Of a stretch of DNA of 64,000 bases, positions 9,621-18,804 are shown piece after piece. The notes below the pieces were generated by a model. The model did not search any database and had not been told where the DNA came from. It saw only the letters and a list, made by a program, of their open reading frames with translations. Source of the DNA: a virus. The translations under genes were made by a program, and so were the position numbers. The stretch lies in IMG/VR virus record IMGVR_UViG_3300047494_000061, positions 1-64,000 of that record. The stretch is one strand, 5' to 3'. Within the stretch, counting starts at the first letter, position 1; each line of letters opens with the position of its first letter.

Positions 9621-10187
9621 CTACTTCCCTGCGTAAGCTCCACCCACCGAGCCCCCAGCGCCGACCGCATCTCCGACAAGGGCCAATTCCGCTTTCTGCT
9701 CGGCGTCGTCCGCTTGCGTCATGGAAGACAGGTCGCTCGATTGCGCTCCCAAAGATGTTCCATAGATTCCCGCTTCGGAGTTCGCGCCTGCCTGCTCGTC
9801 CTGAAGCAGCTTGTCCTGTTGATTGAGCCAGGTGTTTTCGTTCTGCGTGTCGCGCGTGGCGTTGTAATTCGTGAGGTCGCGCTGGCCTTGGCGGGCGATG
9901 GAAGCCTCTTCGTTCGGGAGGGCTGCGGAGTTTGTTCCGGTTCGCGCGACTCCGCTTTCCAGCGCCTGTTTCGCGGCATCGTTTTCCGAATTCATCGCGC
10001 CGGACGTGGCTAGGTTCTGCTGGGTAAGGTAGGCTTTGGATTCAAAAGGATTTCCTGCGGCAAGAGCCGAGTTGACATTCGACATATACCCGGCTTCGTC
10101 GCCTTGGTACGCTCCAAGCGCGGCGGCGGCGTTGTCGTAGTTCTGCGTTGCTGCGGAGTGATCTATTCCAGGAGCGGGATTCGAGAT
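9621..10187 (-). CDS. Putative ejection protein with an apparent ATC start codon, 188 aa
   Basis: Coding quality extends well upstream of the first in-frame ATG at 10085, back to about 10187. No ATG, GTG or TTG occurs in that upstream stretch. An ATC at 10187-10185 lies six bases after a perfect GGAGG, which makes it the best initiation site. The protein is Asn/Gln/Ala/Ser-rich and helical and ends in a Gly/Ala-rich tail (AVGAGGSVGGAYAG), as in small ejection proteins of P22-like phages. It follows a copy of the 15-base late motif by 19 bases. A sequencing error in the start codon is the main alternative; starting at 10085 would discard 34 plausible residues. Confidence 0.6.
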   Translation of the reverse strand: MSNPAPGIDHSAATQNYDNAAAALGAYQGDEAGYMSNVNSALAAGNPFESKAYLTQQNLATSGAMNSENDAAKQALESGVARTGTNSAALPNEEASIARQGQRDLTNYNATRDTQNENTWLNQQDKLLQDEQAGANSEAGIYGTSLGAQSSDLSSMTQADDAEQKAELALVGDAVGAGGSVGGAYAGK

Positions 10188-10206
10188 GTCACACCTCCGC
10201 GACGTA

Positions 10207-10221
10207 ACGCAGAGTAGCAGA
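10207..10221 (-). promoter_or_regulatory. Late motif copy 1 (TCTGCTACTCTGCGT)
   Basis: Exact 15-base match, read on the minus strand, to four other copies. It lies in the gap after the GNAT-like gene and 19 bases before the apparent start of the ejection gene. Confidence 0.75.
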
Positions 10222-10229
10222 CACGAAGA

Positions 10230-10676
10230 CTACAACCAACGCCTCCAGCGCACCAGCCCGTCGTCCAAGGGCCAAAACTTTAACTTCCGAAAGACTTTCC
10301 ACATCCTGTCTTTCAGGGCGATAGGACACGTGGCGATCACGCAATCGAATCTGAGGTCTTTCAGCCATGCGCCAAGATCGCTTTCAAGCGCCGCCGACTC
10401 CTCAAAACCAGCCTCGGAGCAGCCCATCTTGATGACTTCCACTTGCGCCTCGACGAATAGGAGATCCACTACTTCTCCGCTGGAATCTTCGGCCACGAGC
10501 GCCAGCATGACAGGAAACTCGAAAAGGTTGGCTTTTCTCTGCCGCTGCTTCATGTACCGTTCGCTGACGAGGCGGATTCTCTCGATTGCTTCCCTGTCCG
10601 AAGGCTTGGCGATGCGCCAAGTAAGCTCTCCCGTTTTCTTCGAGTAGTCCCGCCAATAAGAAAGCCAGTCGGTCAT
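10230..10676 (-). CDS. Putative GNAT-like protein, 148 aa
   Basis: The pattern (TWRIAKPSDREAIERIR near the N-terminus, a beta strand VMLALVAED, VVDLLFVEAQVEV, and a C-terminal half with CPIALKDRMWKVFRKLKFW) is like small N-acetyltransferase folds sometimes seen among podovirus virion genes, for example T7 gp13. The acetyl-CoA loop is not clearly recognisable, so it may be structural. The start overlaps the preceding stop as ATGA, indicating translational coupling to the fibre-like gene upstream. Assignment rests on fold-style resemblance and position. Confidence 0.45.
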   Translation of the reverse strand: MTDWLSYWRDYSKKTGELTWRIAKPSDREAIERIRLVSERYMKQRQRKANLFEFPVMLALVAEDSSGEVVDLLFVEAQVEVIKMGCSEAGFEESAALESDLGAWLKDLRFDCVIATCPIALKDRMWKVFRKLKFWPLDDGLVRWRRWL

Positions 10677-11188
10677 GCCAGCACCACCACTCTCATTGAA
10701 TTTGCGGCCGGCGCGACTCCGAAGACGATGGTCACGGTATTCGCGCTGGTCATCTGAATTGTAACCGCCTGCACCGCGTATGGGCTGGTCAGGGAGTAGA
10801 CCTGCACGATTACGTCTTTCGTTCCAAGATTATGCGTGATGACATAGCTGGTCGCCGAACCATCCCCAAAAGTCTGCGAATATTTGGAGACGCCCGACCC
10901 GTGCGCCGCGATCATCTGATTCGGCCATGAGCCGCTGATAGAGACGTTCGACCCTTGAACCAGGCCGGGAGTAGCCGTGCCAGTCCCGCCGTGCTCCACC
11001 GCGACAGGAGTCACAAGTTTCAGATTCACGTTGGCTAAAGGAGCGGTAGGAGAGGAGTCCATTGATAGAGTGGCGTCTGTGGTGATGGACGCAATATTGC
11101 CGCCGGACCCCGCGAACGCGGCCGATCCTGCGCTGATCGCATAGTCGGCCACATTGGCGTGAGTCTTCGAGGACGCCGGACTGCTCAT
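10673..11188 (-). CDS. Putative tail fibre or appendage protein, 171 aa
   Basis: Start chosen at ATG 11188, which overlaps the upstream stop (ATGA). Segments such as VEHGGTGTATPGLVQGSNVS and YVITHNLGTKDVIVQVY are typical of C-terminal regions of phage fibres and receptor-binding modules. The N-terminal third is Ser/Ala-rich. It follows directly on another appendage-like protein, so both may form one structure at the tail tip. Confidence 0.6.
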   Translation of the reverse strand: MSSPASSKTHANVADYAISAGSAAFAGSGGNIASITTDATLSMDSSPTAPLANVNLKLVTPVAVEHGGTGTATPGLVQGSNVSISGSWPNQMIAAHGSGVSKYSQTFGDGSATSYVITHNLGTKDVIVQVYSLTSPYAVQAVTIQMTSANTVTIVFGVAPAANSMRVVVLA

Positions 11189-12714
11189 ATCCACGCCGCC
11201 AAAAGCCAGTTCACATTGCCGGTCCAGGTAAGCACGGAAGGGTTCGCGTAAAGCAAGGTGGGAACCAGACCTATCATGCCGCACTGCAGGATTCCGCTCA
11301 TGACGTGCGGTTCGGGAAGATCGTATTGCGCCGGAGTGCAGATCGAAAGCATATCGGTAGAGTTGAATCCTGCGGGAAGCGCTACCGGGGTTCCTGAAGC
11401 CACTTGACCCGCTCCAATAACAACCGCGTGTCCCCCTTGAAGCTGAATTCTCAAAAAAGGAAAGCCGCCCACCATCGTGACATCCGCGCCCTCTTCCCAC
11501 GCGATCGCCATCCAATTGGCGGTGGTTCCCCAGATGTTCGAGGCTGAGTCCTGATCCGAATACTCGGCCTGCATGGTCGTGCCGCTCAGTTGATTTTCCC
11601 AGTATCCGTGCGGGCCGTTGCCTGTGTCGACTGCGGCGGTGAGAGAGCAGATAGACATCATCCTGCTGGCGTTGAACCACGATACAGGAGGAGTATAGAT
11701 ATTCGCGCCGTCGACGTTGACCCCTTGCCCGAAGGCCACTCTCGCTCCCCCTGGCAGACGCATGACCGCCCATGTTCCGGTGGAGCTGGTGTGGAGGGTG
11801 ACGTTGGGATTTGTCGGATCGAAGGCGATTGCGAAAACGGAAGCGCTTCCAGATAGGGGAGCGGCGCCGGAGCGCTGACCATAGGTCATGCGGATTTCCA
11901 CTGGGTAATCCGGTATTCCCGCGACGGGAGACGACGGGGTTTGCAGGTCGACATCGCAGGCTGTGACCCCAAAAGTTTCCCCCAAAGTGTTGACCTGATA
12001 TCCGTTCGGTCCTGCGATCGCGACCATACCCGAGGAATATACCTGCGTGGCCAGTTCGAAGATTTCCTGGTCGACGACAAGCGCCGCTCCGATGCCCATC
12101 ACCAAAGACCCCGGAAGCGTGAATAGGGCCCACAGGGAATTGCCAGCGTTCTCCAGCGTGACCTGGTTGATGAGTCCGCCCAAAGCGGTGCCGCTATTTG
12201 CGTTTTTCCACTTGTTGAAATTGATTCCGTCGAAGCTGGAGCGGAATTGGAAGTACCATGTGCCGGAACCGAGTCCGGTGATTGTCCAATAGACCTGCGC
12301 CGAGCCCGTGTTTCCGCCAAAGACCTGGGTGTTGGAATTGACGTTGAACGCAGGACTCGTCGACGCTCGAATCTGGTGATAGATAGTCTGGACGGGCTGA
12401 AGAGGAGTTAGAGGACTGAAGTTTCCTTTCGCTTCCTGCGCCTGAAGCGTGCTGATCGGCGAAGACGCCCCTGGATTGACGAGCTGGACGATATAGTTCC
12501 CCGAGAGAAGACTGACCGATCCGGTCGCTTGGGCGGGAACGGGAGCCGCAGGATTCGGCTGCCCTGGCGTTGGTGAGGCAATAGGAGTCGTGCCGGTAGC
12601 CGCCTGCTGTTGCGTCGTGGTTTGCGCCATCGCCTGCAGGACTTCAAGCAGGCTGGCCGAGTCTCCCCGAGAGGCTGCGAGTATCTTTTGCTGCGAGATG
12701 GAGGGTCCTGCCAT
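11185..12714 (-). CDS. Putative tail appendage protein, 509 aa
   Basis: Residues 1-60 are polar and Pro/Ala/Gln-rich. The remainder is beta-rich with repeated Trp/Gly-containing strands (WYFQFRSSFDGINFNKW, WAVMRLPGGARVAFG, WMAIAWEEGADVTMVGG, WLLAAWI at the very end). The three similar GxxxWxAIAW/WLLAAW segments suggest internally repeated beta domains. It lies between the tail-hub gene and a fibre-like gene, in the same transcript. It is probably a tail needle, fibre or spike component; no catalytic motif is seen. Confidence 0.5.
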   Translation of the reverse strand: MAGPSISQQKILAASRGDSASLLEVLQAMAQTTTQQQAATGTTPIASPTPGQPNPAAPVPAQATGSVSLLSGNYIVQLVNPGASSPISTLQAQEAKGNFSPLTPLQPVQTIYHQIRASTSPAFNVNSNTQVFGGNTGSAQVYWTITGLGSGTWYFQFRSSFDGINFNKWKNANSGTALGGLINQVTLENAGNSLWALFTLPGSLVMGIGAALVVDQEIFELATQVYSSGMVAIAGPNGYQVNTLGETFGVTACDVDLQTPSSPVAGIPDYPVEIRMTYGQRSGAAPLSGSASVFAIAFDPTNPNVTLHTSSTGTWAVMRLPGGARVAFGQGVNVDGANIYTPPVSWFNASRMMSICSLTAAVDTGNGPHGYWENQLSGTTMQAEYSDQDSASNIWGTTANWMAIAWEEGADVTMVGGFPFLRIQLQGGHAVVIGAGQVASGTPVALPAGFNSTDMLSICTPAQYDLPEPHVMSGILQCGMIGLVPTLLYANPSVLTWTGNVNWLLAAWI

Positions 12715-12945
12715 TTAGCGTCTCGACGGGTAGATGAACGCGGTGTTGTCCCTAACGATCAGCGTTGCGCTCGAGTATTCGATCCAAGCCTTCGGCTGCA
12801 ACTTGCCGTAGCGCTCGAATACCGTGATTCCTTCCGCCCCGCAAATGTCCACTTTGCGAACCTTTTGCTCGGTGCTCGGATCGCCCCGGTCCACCGGCCA
12901 GACTAGCGGCCATTCTTCCTTCGCGTTGAAATAGACTCTTACCAT
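12715..12945 (-). CDS. Small hypothetical virion-region protein, 76 aa
   Basis: A compact beta-type protein (VRVYFNAKEEWPLVWPVDRG, SATLIVRDNTAFIYP) placed without gaps between the tail-hub gene and the large appendage gene. Good codon usage and tight packing support expression. Function is unknown; a small structural or assembly protein is plausible. Confidence 0.6.
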   Translation of the reverse strand: MVRVYFNAKEEWPLVWPVDRGDPSTEQKVRKVDICGAEGITVFERYGKLQPKAWIEYSSATLIVRDNTAFIYPSRR

Positions 12946-15717
12946 TTACACCCCTCCGCCCGGCGTAGGCGCTCCCGGCCATTGCGGATAGACCATCAAA
13001 TCCGACTTGAAGACCTGCCACCAAGCGCCGGGAATGCCGCCGTTATCGATTCCTACCGCCCAACGCATTGAGTATATTCCTGCGTAGGGCATAGGAATGT
13101 CCTGCCTCGTCCTCTGTCCCGGCGTAAGGAAGAACGGGTTGAGCGGTCCCGTGAGAACGTAGGGATAGTCGTTGTCGTCGTAAGCGGTCACATTGCACAA
13201 GCCCTGCCCTGTGCACCACATGCGCGCGCCAGCCAGCTTGTTGTAGACCGTGGACGGGCTCTCTCCAAGGACGCCAACCCAGTTCGAGAAATACCCGACT
13301 TGGTTCCCGTCGTAGTCCTCGTCCCAATACTGGTTGTCGGTCATCGTCTTGATCGAGCCGTCTGCGGCAAAGAAGACCATCTCCGTCTCGACATCCAATC
13401 CCGCGACTTGAACCGCGTTCTTGCTTTTCTGCGGGATGTACACGGCGTCGTTGAACGTCAGAGGGTCTTGCGACCACTTGCGTCCTTCGACGTTGGGAAC
13501 CAGAATTCCCCTGCGCTGCACGAATACGACAGGATCGCCGGTGCCGAAATAGTAGTTGATGACGAACCTGGCGTTGATCGTCGTCGAGCCGTTGACCGGC
13601 GCGAGAATGTGAACCAGCCGGCGCTTATGGTCGATCCTCAGCTTGATGATCTGGCCGTAGTCCCAATTGATCGTCTCCCATGCCGCCTCCTGCTCGCGGC
13701 TTATCAGGGTGGGAGACTGGCCGGTGAACATATAGACCCCGCTGCGATGCACCCACATCGCAAACTCGGAATCGTCCTGCCCCGCAATATCGATCGCGCT
13801 CGCTCCGACAGGACCGTTGCCTCCCCAGACCTTTCTCGGAGTCCATGTGCTCGGATCGCCGCCGCTATTTTCCACGGCGTATCCAGAATTCTCCTTGAAG
13901 GAGTACCCAATTCCTCGAATCTCGCGGTAGCACACCGTCCTGTCGCCGTCGTTTTCCGAAACCTGAAAGTTACCTCCGGGGATGCGCACCATTTCGGGAG
14001 CCTGAATGTCCGAGAAGAGATGGCCGCTCTGATATCCCACCGCGCCTGTATAAACAACGCGCTGGAGAGTCTTGGCGAAATAGACGTCGACGCACGGCGG
14101 GATCTGCACAATATCGAAGTAGTCCGTCACATCGGTCGCGCCGGGAAGATATGTGTCCGTGAAATTGAACAGGGCGGTGGTCGTCACATTGTCTTCAACG
14201 ATGGTCGCGGTGATGGCGACGTTCGGCTGATTGAACCCAGGGGATTCGACATCGGCCTGCGATATGTAAGTGAAGGGTCCGGCCGCGCTCGCCCCGGACA
14301 CCGTTGAGGCGACAACCCTTGCCTGGCAGTTGTAGGGTCCTGTGGGAAGCCTCAAGCACTGGATGGGCCACCCGGACTGGGTGACGTTCACAGGAATCGC
14401 CGCGGAGTCGGAAAAGCCCGTCTGGTACACCGTCTGCGTCTGAAAGAAGACCGTCAAATAGCGAATCCCCGTATCGACGTTTCCAACGGTCGCAGTGGTC
14501 GCCGCGGTGGACGTTTGCGGCAACTGGCTTCCTGTCGGGAATGCGGAGATGGTCTGCGATGCTCCCGAGGCGAGCGGCACGGTGTTGACTTTGGCGTAGT
14601 AGGTCGCATCGACGATCTGGCTGGCATCCGCGCTTGAGTCGGAATCGATGAAGGCGTACAAGTTGACGCCAGTCGCGCCGTAAGCGGCTCCCAGAGTGCC
14701 GCCGGGCAGAAGGTAGGTAGGGATGGCCGCCATCTTCACCGTGAGGTCCACGGCGCTTGCGCTCGTGTTTTTCCACACAAGCACCTTTGTCGTGTCGAGC
14801 ACGCCTTGGGTGTTAGTCAGTTCGTTGGTGCCCTCGCCCACAGGATTGACCAGAGTGCAGCACAAGTAAACCGTGGCTCCCGGCAGGATAGGCGATCCCG
14901 CGTCAACCGTGGTCGTTGGATTCGTCGGAGCGAGCGCGTCTGGAAGGCCAGAGATGAAGATCGGGGTGCATTCTCTCCAGAGAACCGTGTTGTCGATAAC
15001 GTTGGCGTTATAGACTGTCGGCCATGCGGGTTGCGCTCCAGCGGCTCCGCTGACTCCCGACTGAATGCATTGATATAGGTATCCTGTCTGCTTGACCACC
15101 CACGAGCCTTGGCCGTCCGTCTGCCCAAACGTCTGGAAGGTGGAAGGAGAAACCACTTGTCCTGCGCGGTACTGTGTTCCAGGCGTCCACGCCGCGCCGA
15201 AAGGGATGTCGGAAGCGGGATACAGGACGCCGTTCGAAGAGTTGTAAACCAGCGGTCCCTGGCTCGTTGGAAGCAGGAGGTCGGCGAGGGTGATGAACAG
15301 GTTGTTGAACGCTTGGGCCATGACCGGATTCAGCCCCACGAAGGGTTGAAATCCGGTGTTTCCAAAGAACGCCGCGTTCGTCAGGTTGATCAGGCTCGCT
15401 TGAATGAATGGCGGGCACGAGTAGATATTTCCATCGACCGACCCGTAAGCGAAAAGCAGGATGGTCTCGACAGCCTGCAGATTGAGGGTTCCGGGTTGCG
15501 CGGCCAGATAGCGAAGCAGGCCGCCGCCTGTCAGAGAGTTGTTCAGCGAGACTTGAATCCGGGTGGAGTGGCCGAATCTTGTCGCCGTCGACTGGGCGGT
15601 ATACCGCTGATTCTGCGCAATGCGGGCAAGTCCGAGCGGGAGAAGAACCGAGTCGTCCCATTGGCAGGACGACCCGTATCTTGGGATGGAGATCGGCTTA
15701 GCGCCTTCGAAATTCAT
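12946..15717 (-). CDS. Tail hub/DNA-stabilisation-like protein, 923 aa
   Basis: A large beta-rich protein. The central and C-terminal parts contain propeller-like segments with bulky aromatics (YCREIRGIGYSFKENSGY, DSEFAMWVHRSGVYMFTG, MVFFAADGSIKTMTDNQYW) of the kind found in P22 gp10-type tail-hub proteins. The region near residues 250-560 has Ig/FnIII-like strands. Position two genes after the gp4-like adaptor and before the appendage genes matches the head-completion block of P22-like podoviruses. The start follows its upstream neighbour by 24 bases. Assignment is by architecture and order. Confidence 0.55.
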   Translation of the reverse strand: MNFEGAKPISIPRYGSSCQWDDSVLLPLGLARIAQNQRYTAQSTATRFGHSTRIQVSLNNSLTGGGLLRYLAAQPGTLNLQAVETILLFAYGSVDGNIYSCPPFIQASLINLTNAAFFGNTGFQPFVGLNPVMAQAFNNLFITLADLLLPTSQGPLVYNSSNGVLYPASDIPFGAAWTPGTQYRAGQVVSPSTFQTFGQTDGQGSWVVKQTGYLYQCIQSGVSGAAGAQPAWPTVYNANVIDNTVLWRECTPIFISGLPDALAPTNPTTTVDAGSPILPGATVYLCCTLVNPVGEGTNELTNTQGVLDTTKVLVWKNTSASAVDLTVKMAAIPTYLLPGGTLGAAYGATGVNLYAFIDSDSSADASQIVDATYYAKVNTVPLASGASQTISAFPTGSQLPQTSTAATTATVGNVDTGIRYLTVFFQTQTVYQTGFSDSAAIPVNVTQSGWPIQCLRLPTGPYNCQARVVASTVSGASAAGPFTYISQADVESPGFNQPNVAITATIVEDNVTTTALFNFTDTYLPGATDVTDYFDIVQIPPCVDVYFAKTLQRVVYTGAVGYQSGHLFSDIQAPEMVRIPGGNFQVSENDGDRTVCYREIRGIGYSFKENSGYAVENSGGDPSTWTPRKVWGGNGPVGASAIDIAGQDDSEFAMWVHRSGVYMFTGQSPTLISREQEAAWETINWDYGQIIKLRIDHKRRLVHILAPVNGSTTINARFVINYYFGTGDPVVFVQRRGILVPNVEGRKWSQDPLTFNDAVYIPQKSKNAVQVAGLDVETEMVFFAADGSIKTMTDNQYWDEDYDGNQVGYFSNWVGVLGESPSTVYNKLAGARMWCTGQGLCNVTAYDDNDYPYVLTGPLNPFFLTPGQRTRQDIPMPYAGIYSMRWAVGIDNGGIPGAWWQVFKSDLMVYPQWPGAPTPGGGV

Positions 15718-15741
15718 CGCCGTCGATCCCCCGCAGGACTG

Positions 15742-16134
15742 TTAGCAGCTTCCCTTGGGACCGCGAAAGCGCAGAACGAAAGCGTTTGGAGTCAGAAGAC
15801 CGGCAGGATACGCGCCATTGGCCAGTTCGAGTCCTGTCGTCAACACCGTGACTCTCAGCCCCCAGAGGTTCGGATTGGCGCTTCCCGCAGCCGGAGGGAC
15901 AAGCGTCCCGAGATAGCCCTGCGGCGATTGAAGCACTTCGCCGTTGCTGATCTTTGCAGGGAATCCAATGGCGTCGGAGAGGTTTTTGCCGACCGGAATT
16001 GCGATGTTGTAGAGGTTGACCACATCCCCGGTAGTCCCGTTGTTCACGTAGTTTCCGGAGCACTGGGCGGAGACTTCTACGGTCTTGTCGCGGATATCGT
16101 GAATCGCTGCTGTTGCGGTGAGAGCTACGGACAT
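15742..16134 (-). CDS. Putative virion structural protein, 130 aa
   Basis: A Ser/Gly/Asn-rich beta protein with a C-terminal RFRGPKGSC. It begins 20 bases after a copy of the 15-base late motif and has a GGGAGA ribosome site. Its position between the gp4-like adaptor and the hub gene suggests a minor capsid or decoration protein, but nothing in the sequence proves this. Confidence 0.55.
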   Translation of the reverse strand: MSVALTATAAIHDIRDKTVEVSAQCSGNYVNNGTTGDVVNLYNIAIPVGKNLSDAIGFPAKISNGEVLQSPQGYLGTLVPPAAGSANPNLWGLRVTVLTTGLELANGAYPAGLLTPNAFVLRFRGPKGSC

Positions 16135-16154
16135 TGATCTTCTCCCAATTCGTT

Positions 16155-16169
16155 ACGCAGAGTAGCAGA
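16155..16169 (-). promoter_or_regulatory. Late motif copy 2 (TCTGCTACTCTGCGT)
   Basis: Exact 15-base copy, extended on the 3' side by AACG as in copies 4 and 5. It lies in the 43-base gap between the adaptor gene and the 130-aa gene. Confidence 0.75.
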
Positions 16170-16177
16170 TTCGATTC

Positions 16178-16888
16178 CTAGAAGTACGGGGTGCCACCGG
16201 CCGTAAGCGTCACGCCAGTTCCACGCTTTGTTCCACGTGGAAACTTGTTCTCGGCCTGGGACTGCATCACGATCAGGTTGGTGAAGTTTTGCTTGTTGCG
16301 CGCAAGGTTCTTTTCGAGCCTCGGCCCCAACTTCCCCATGCCGCCGTTCAGGTCGGCCACAAAGCAAGCCACCTGAAGCGCCAACAGGCTGCCAATTCCC
16401 CGCATGACCTGGCCAGCGCTGTCGTAGACCGTCTGCGTCAAAGCGAAGAAGTAGACCCTCAGAGTCACTGCCGCGCCCCAGCTCGGCGTGGTCTGGATCG
16501 CTCCTCCCGCCCACCGGTATTGCTGGCAGCCGATATTGCCCTGCTGCACGTCGTCGAGTTCGTTGACGTTTTGGGATTGGACGTAGGCCGTGTCCGGCTG
16601 GCCCTGAATCTTCCAATCAATTCTCTTCGGGCGCATGAGGTACTGAAGAGGCTGCCCCGGCGCGAAATAGGGAGTCAAGTCGTTCGGCGCGGCGGTCGAG
16701 ACAGGAATATTAAAAATCGCGATAGCCTCTTCCTGCTGCACTCCTAGTCTTTCGAGCATGATCTGGAGTTCTTCGTTCTCTTGATCCACGTAGGGGCGGA
16801 GATAGTCGGCGGAGAAGCGTATGCCGGAGGGATCGTCCAGCAGCGCCTGCGCCCGCGTAATCACCGCGCCTACGGTCATTATCGACAC
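16178..16888 (-). CDS. Head-tail adaptor-like protein (P22 gp4 style), 236 aa
   Basis: The N-terminus (TVGAVITRAQALLDDPSGIRFSADYL, then an ELQIMLERLGV helix) has the style of gp4-like DNA-packaging/adaptor proteins. A strand-rich middle is followed by a long C-terminal helix with Asn/Gln/Lys. A second in-frame ATG at 16879 is possible. Gene order (portal, scaffold, capsid, ..., adaptor, hub) supports the role at the portal-tail junction. Confidence 0.6.
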   Translation of the reverse strand: MSIMTVGAVITRAQALLDDPSGIRFSADYLRPYVDQENEELQIMLERLGVQQEEAIAIFNIPVSTAAPNDLTPYFAPGQPLQYLMRPKRIDWKIQGQPDTAYVQSQNVNELDDVQQGNIGCQQYRWAGGAIQTTPSWGAAVTLRVYFFALTQTVYDSAGQVMRGIGSLLALQVACFVADLNGGMGKLGPRLEKNLARNKQNFTNLIVMQSQAENKFPRGTKRGTGVTLTAGGTPYF

Positions 16889-16904
16889 GAATCAACTCCT
16901 CTTC

Positions 16905-18026
16905 TTACAGATTTTTCTTGCCGCCGACCGCATCGGCGATCGCCCGCGCCTGGTCCGCATTCCTGCGCTCAAGCTGCTCGTCGTCGTTCTCCATCATGCG
17001 AAGCACGGCGATGCTCTTGGGCTTCATTCCGCCCAGCTTGAGGCGTTCTTTCTTCTCTTCGATGGTCTCGGCGACGTAATCGGAGATGCCCATGTCCTTG
17101 ACGACATCCCGCGTCAAACGTTCGAGCGAAGGATCGCTCTCCGAGATCGCGCCAATCTCGTAAGCCTTGCGCGGATTGATGATATAGCCGCAGTTCGGAG
17201 TCGTGCATGTGCTCGCGCCGAACGTCGAGCGGGCCTGGCAGCTTGGACAAACCGGCACGGTCTGCTTCAAGTCCACAGTCTTCTGCACCCATTTGGGCAG
17301 TTCCTTGATGACTCCAAGCCAATGCAGCCGGCGCGCGGATGCCTTTTGGGTGTTCGTGGTCGGCTTGTCCATGCGGTCGAGATCGTCTCCGGCCTCGACA
17401 TGGCGCATCATCCACTCGACGGCGGCGACTCGGGTAGCCTCGAAAACCTCGCCGTAAGTCCTGCCGTGGTGTTGCTCCTCGGTGCTTTTCCGCGCTCGCC
17501 ACTTAGGGTCCTCGATATCGGCAGGAACGCCGAGAAACGACATTACGCCTTTGTCGTTGGAGTCGCTGAGAGATTTGGCGAGAACGATCGGATGCTGGTC
17601 GATGGGGATGAGAGGGCTGTCGATGCCGACGCGGGTGGGTTCAAAGAAGCATTCGTCGAAGTAGCAGGTTGTGTAGTTCTCGCCGTCTTTTGGAGGGGCC
17701 AGCATGAAGCCTGGGTAGCGAAGCGGATCGAGAGTCGCGTCGGAGACGAGCGGGATAGGAAGAAAGTTGACGACTGTCGCCGTGGTCACGCCGTAGGCTC
17801 GAATGCGGCCCTTGGTTGATGCCAAGTTGCGCTCGTACTGCTTATCGACCCGGCGCCCTAGAGCCTCGTGGTTGATCGCGCCAATCTCTCGAGAATTGTC
17901 TCCAAAGGTCACGCGCTCGACGGCGGTTGTCGTAATGCCTTTATCCCGCACATAGGTCGTGCGTTCTGCCGCGACCGCAGGCGGCGTGCTTTCGAGCGTC
18001 AATCCATACTCCGCTACTTCTGCCAT
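16905..18026 (-). CDS. Zinc-ribbon virion-region protein, 373 aa
   Basis: Residues about 265-285 carry CPSC followed by CTTPNC, a likely four-cysteine zinc ribbon. A helical, charged C-terminus (EEKKERLKLGG, RRNADQARAIADAV) follows. The N-terminal half contains LAPPKDGENYTTCYFDECFFEP. It lies between the adaptor gene and the 241-aa gene in the morphogenesis block. Function is not recognised; a zinc-stabilised structural or assembly factor is a guess. Confidence 0.6.
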   Translation of the reverse strand: MAEVAEYGLTLESTPPAVAAERTTYVRDKGITTTAVERVTFGDNSREIGAINHEALGRRVDKQYERNLASTKGRIRAYGVTTATVVNFLPIPLVSDATLDPLRYPGFMLAPPKDGENYTTCYFDECFFEPTRVGIDSPLIPIDQHPIVLAKSLSDSNDKGVMSFLGVPADIEDPKWRARKSTEEQHHGRTYGEVFEATRVAAVEWMMRHVEAGDDLDRMDKPTTNTQKASARRLHWLGVIKELPKWVQKTVDLKQTVPVCPSCQARSTFGASTCTTPNCGYIINPRKAYEIGAISESDPSLERLTRDVVKDMGISDYVAETIEEKKERLKLGGMKPKSIAVLRMMENDDEQLERRNADQARAIADAVGGKKNL

Positions 18027-18063
18027 CTCTTTCCTCCAACGTCACAGGACTTTGTAGTTCTTC

Positions 18064-18789
18064 TTAGTTGCCATAATTGCTGAAAATACCTGCCTTCTCT
18101 GCTGCAATCTGGCGCGCTCGGCCGCCATCGAGGAAGGTAGAAAACAGAGGAGACATTGCAACCATATTGGCAGCCGACGCTTCCCGGTTCCACTTTTCAG
18201 AGGCTTGCGCGTCTTCCTGTTCAGCTTCATACGTTCTCATTCTGACATACGCCCCCGCTTCCATCGCCAGAGTCTCGTCCCGCATGAGTTCCCACTGCTC
18301 CACGAGACGATCCAAGAAGGGTCCTGTCGGAGCCTCTGGATAGGGACCTCCGATCAGAATGTACTCGCCCTTGAATGGATACGGCCCTAGCTTTGGAATG
18401 GAAGTTCCTGGCACGACTCTCTGCTCCCATTCAACCGGCGAACCGAAATAGGCGGGTGCCATCCAACGTTCGAAGATCCAGCCGGGAGCGTGGAACAGAA
18501 TGGGGTATTTCGGAACTTGGCGCATTTCGACAACTTGGCGCTCGGCGCGGCAATTAGGAGTCACGCCTTTGCCTGTCTGGTCGGCCACCAGCGAACCTCT
18601 GAGCGCTGTGGGAAGGTTCTTGTCCCAATCGCTCCATTCGCCTCCCGAGAGGGCTGTGACGTACTGGGAATGAACGATGCGATAGAACTGGAATCCCATG
18701 AATCCGCAGCCGTGGCGTTGGCTGAGGTATTGATTTGTGTCCTGCGGTTCTGGCCCGCTGTAGCCGTCGTTCTCTCGGTGATCTCGCAT
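18064..18789 (-). CDS. Hypothetical protein of the capsid block, 241 aa
   Basis: A Trp/Tyr-rich N-terminal half (FMGFQFYRIVHSQY, HAPGWIFERWMAPAYFG) and a helical C-terminal half (ETLAMEAGAYVRMRTYEAEQED). It is the first gene after the terminator at 18.8 kb, with no late motif visible upstream, so it may be reached by read-through. No family is recognised. Confidence 0.55.
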   Translation of the reverse strand: MRDHRENDGYSGPEPQDTNQYLSQRHGCGFMGFQFYRIVHSQYVTALSGGEWSDWDKNLPTALRGSLVADQTGKGVTPNCRAERQVVEMRQVPKYPILFHAPGWIFERWMAPAYFGSPVEWEQRVVPGTSIPKLGPYPFKGEYILIGGPYPEAPTGPFLDRLVEQWELMRDETLAMEAGAYVRMRTYEAEQEDAQASEKWNREASAANMVAMSPLFSTFLDGGRARQIAAEKAGIFSNYGN

Positions 18790-18804
18790 GTGCTCCTAAT
18801 GCAG

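Noticed and set aside
10673-12133. A 486-codon minus-strand frame
   Set aside because: Only its last 171 codons, after the ATGA overlap at 11188, have protein-like composition; the rest is antiphase to the 509-aa appendage gene and Arg/Gly/His-rich.
13300-14307. A 335-codon plus-strand frame opposite the tail-hub gene
   Set aside because: Val/Arg/Asp-rich composition typical of antisense frames in GC-rich DNA; the minus-strand gene explains the region.
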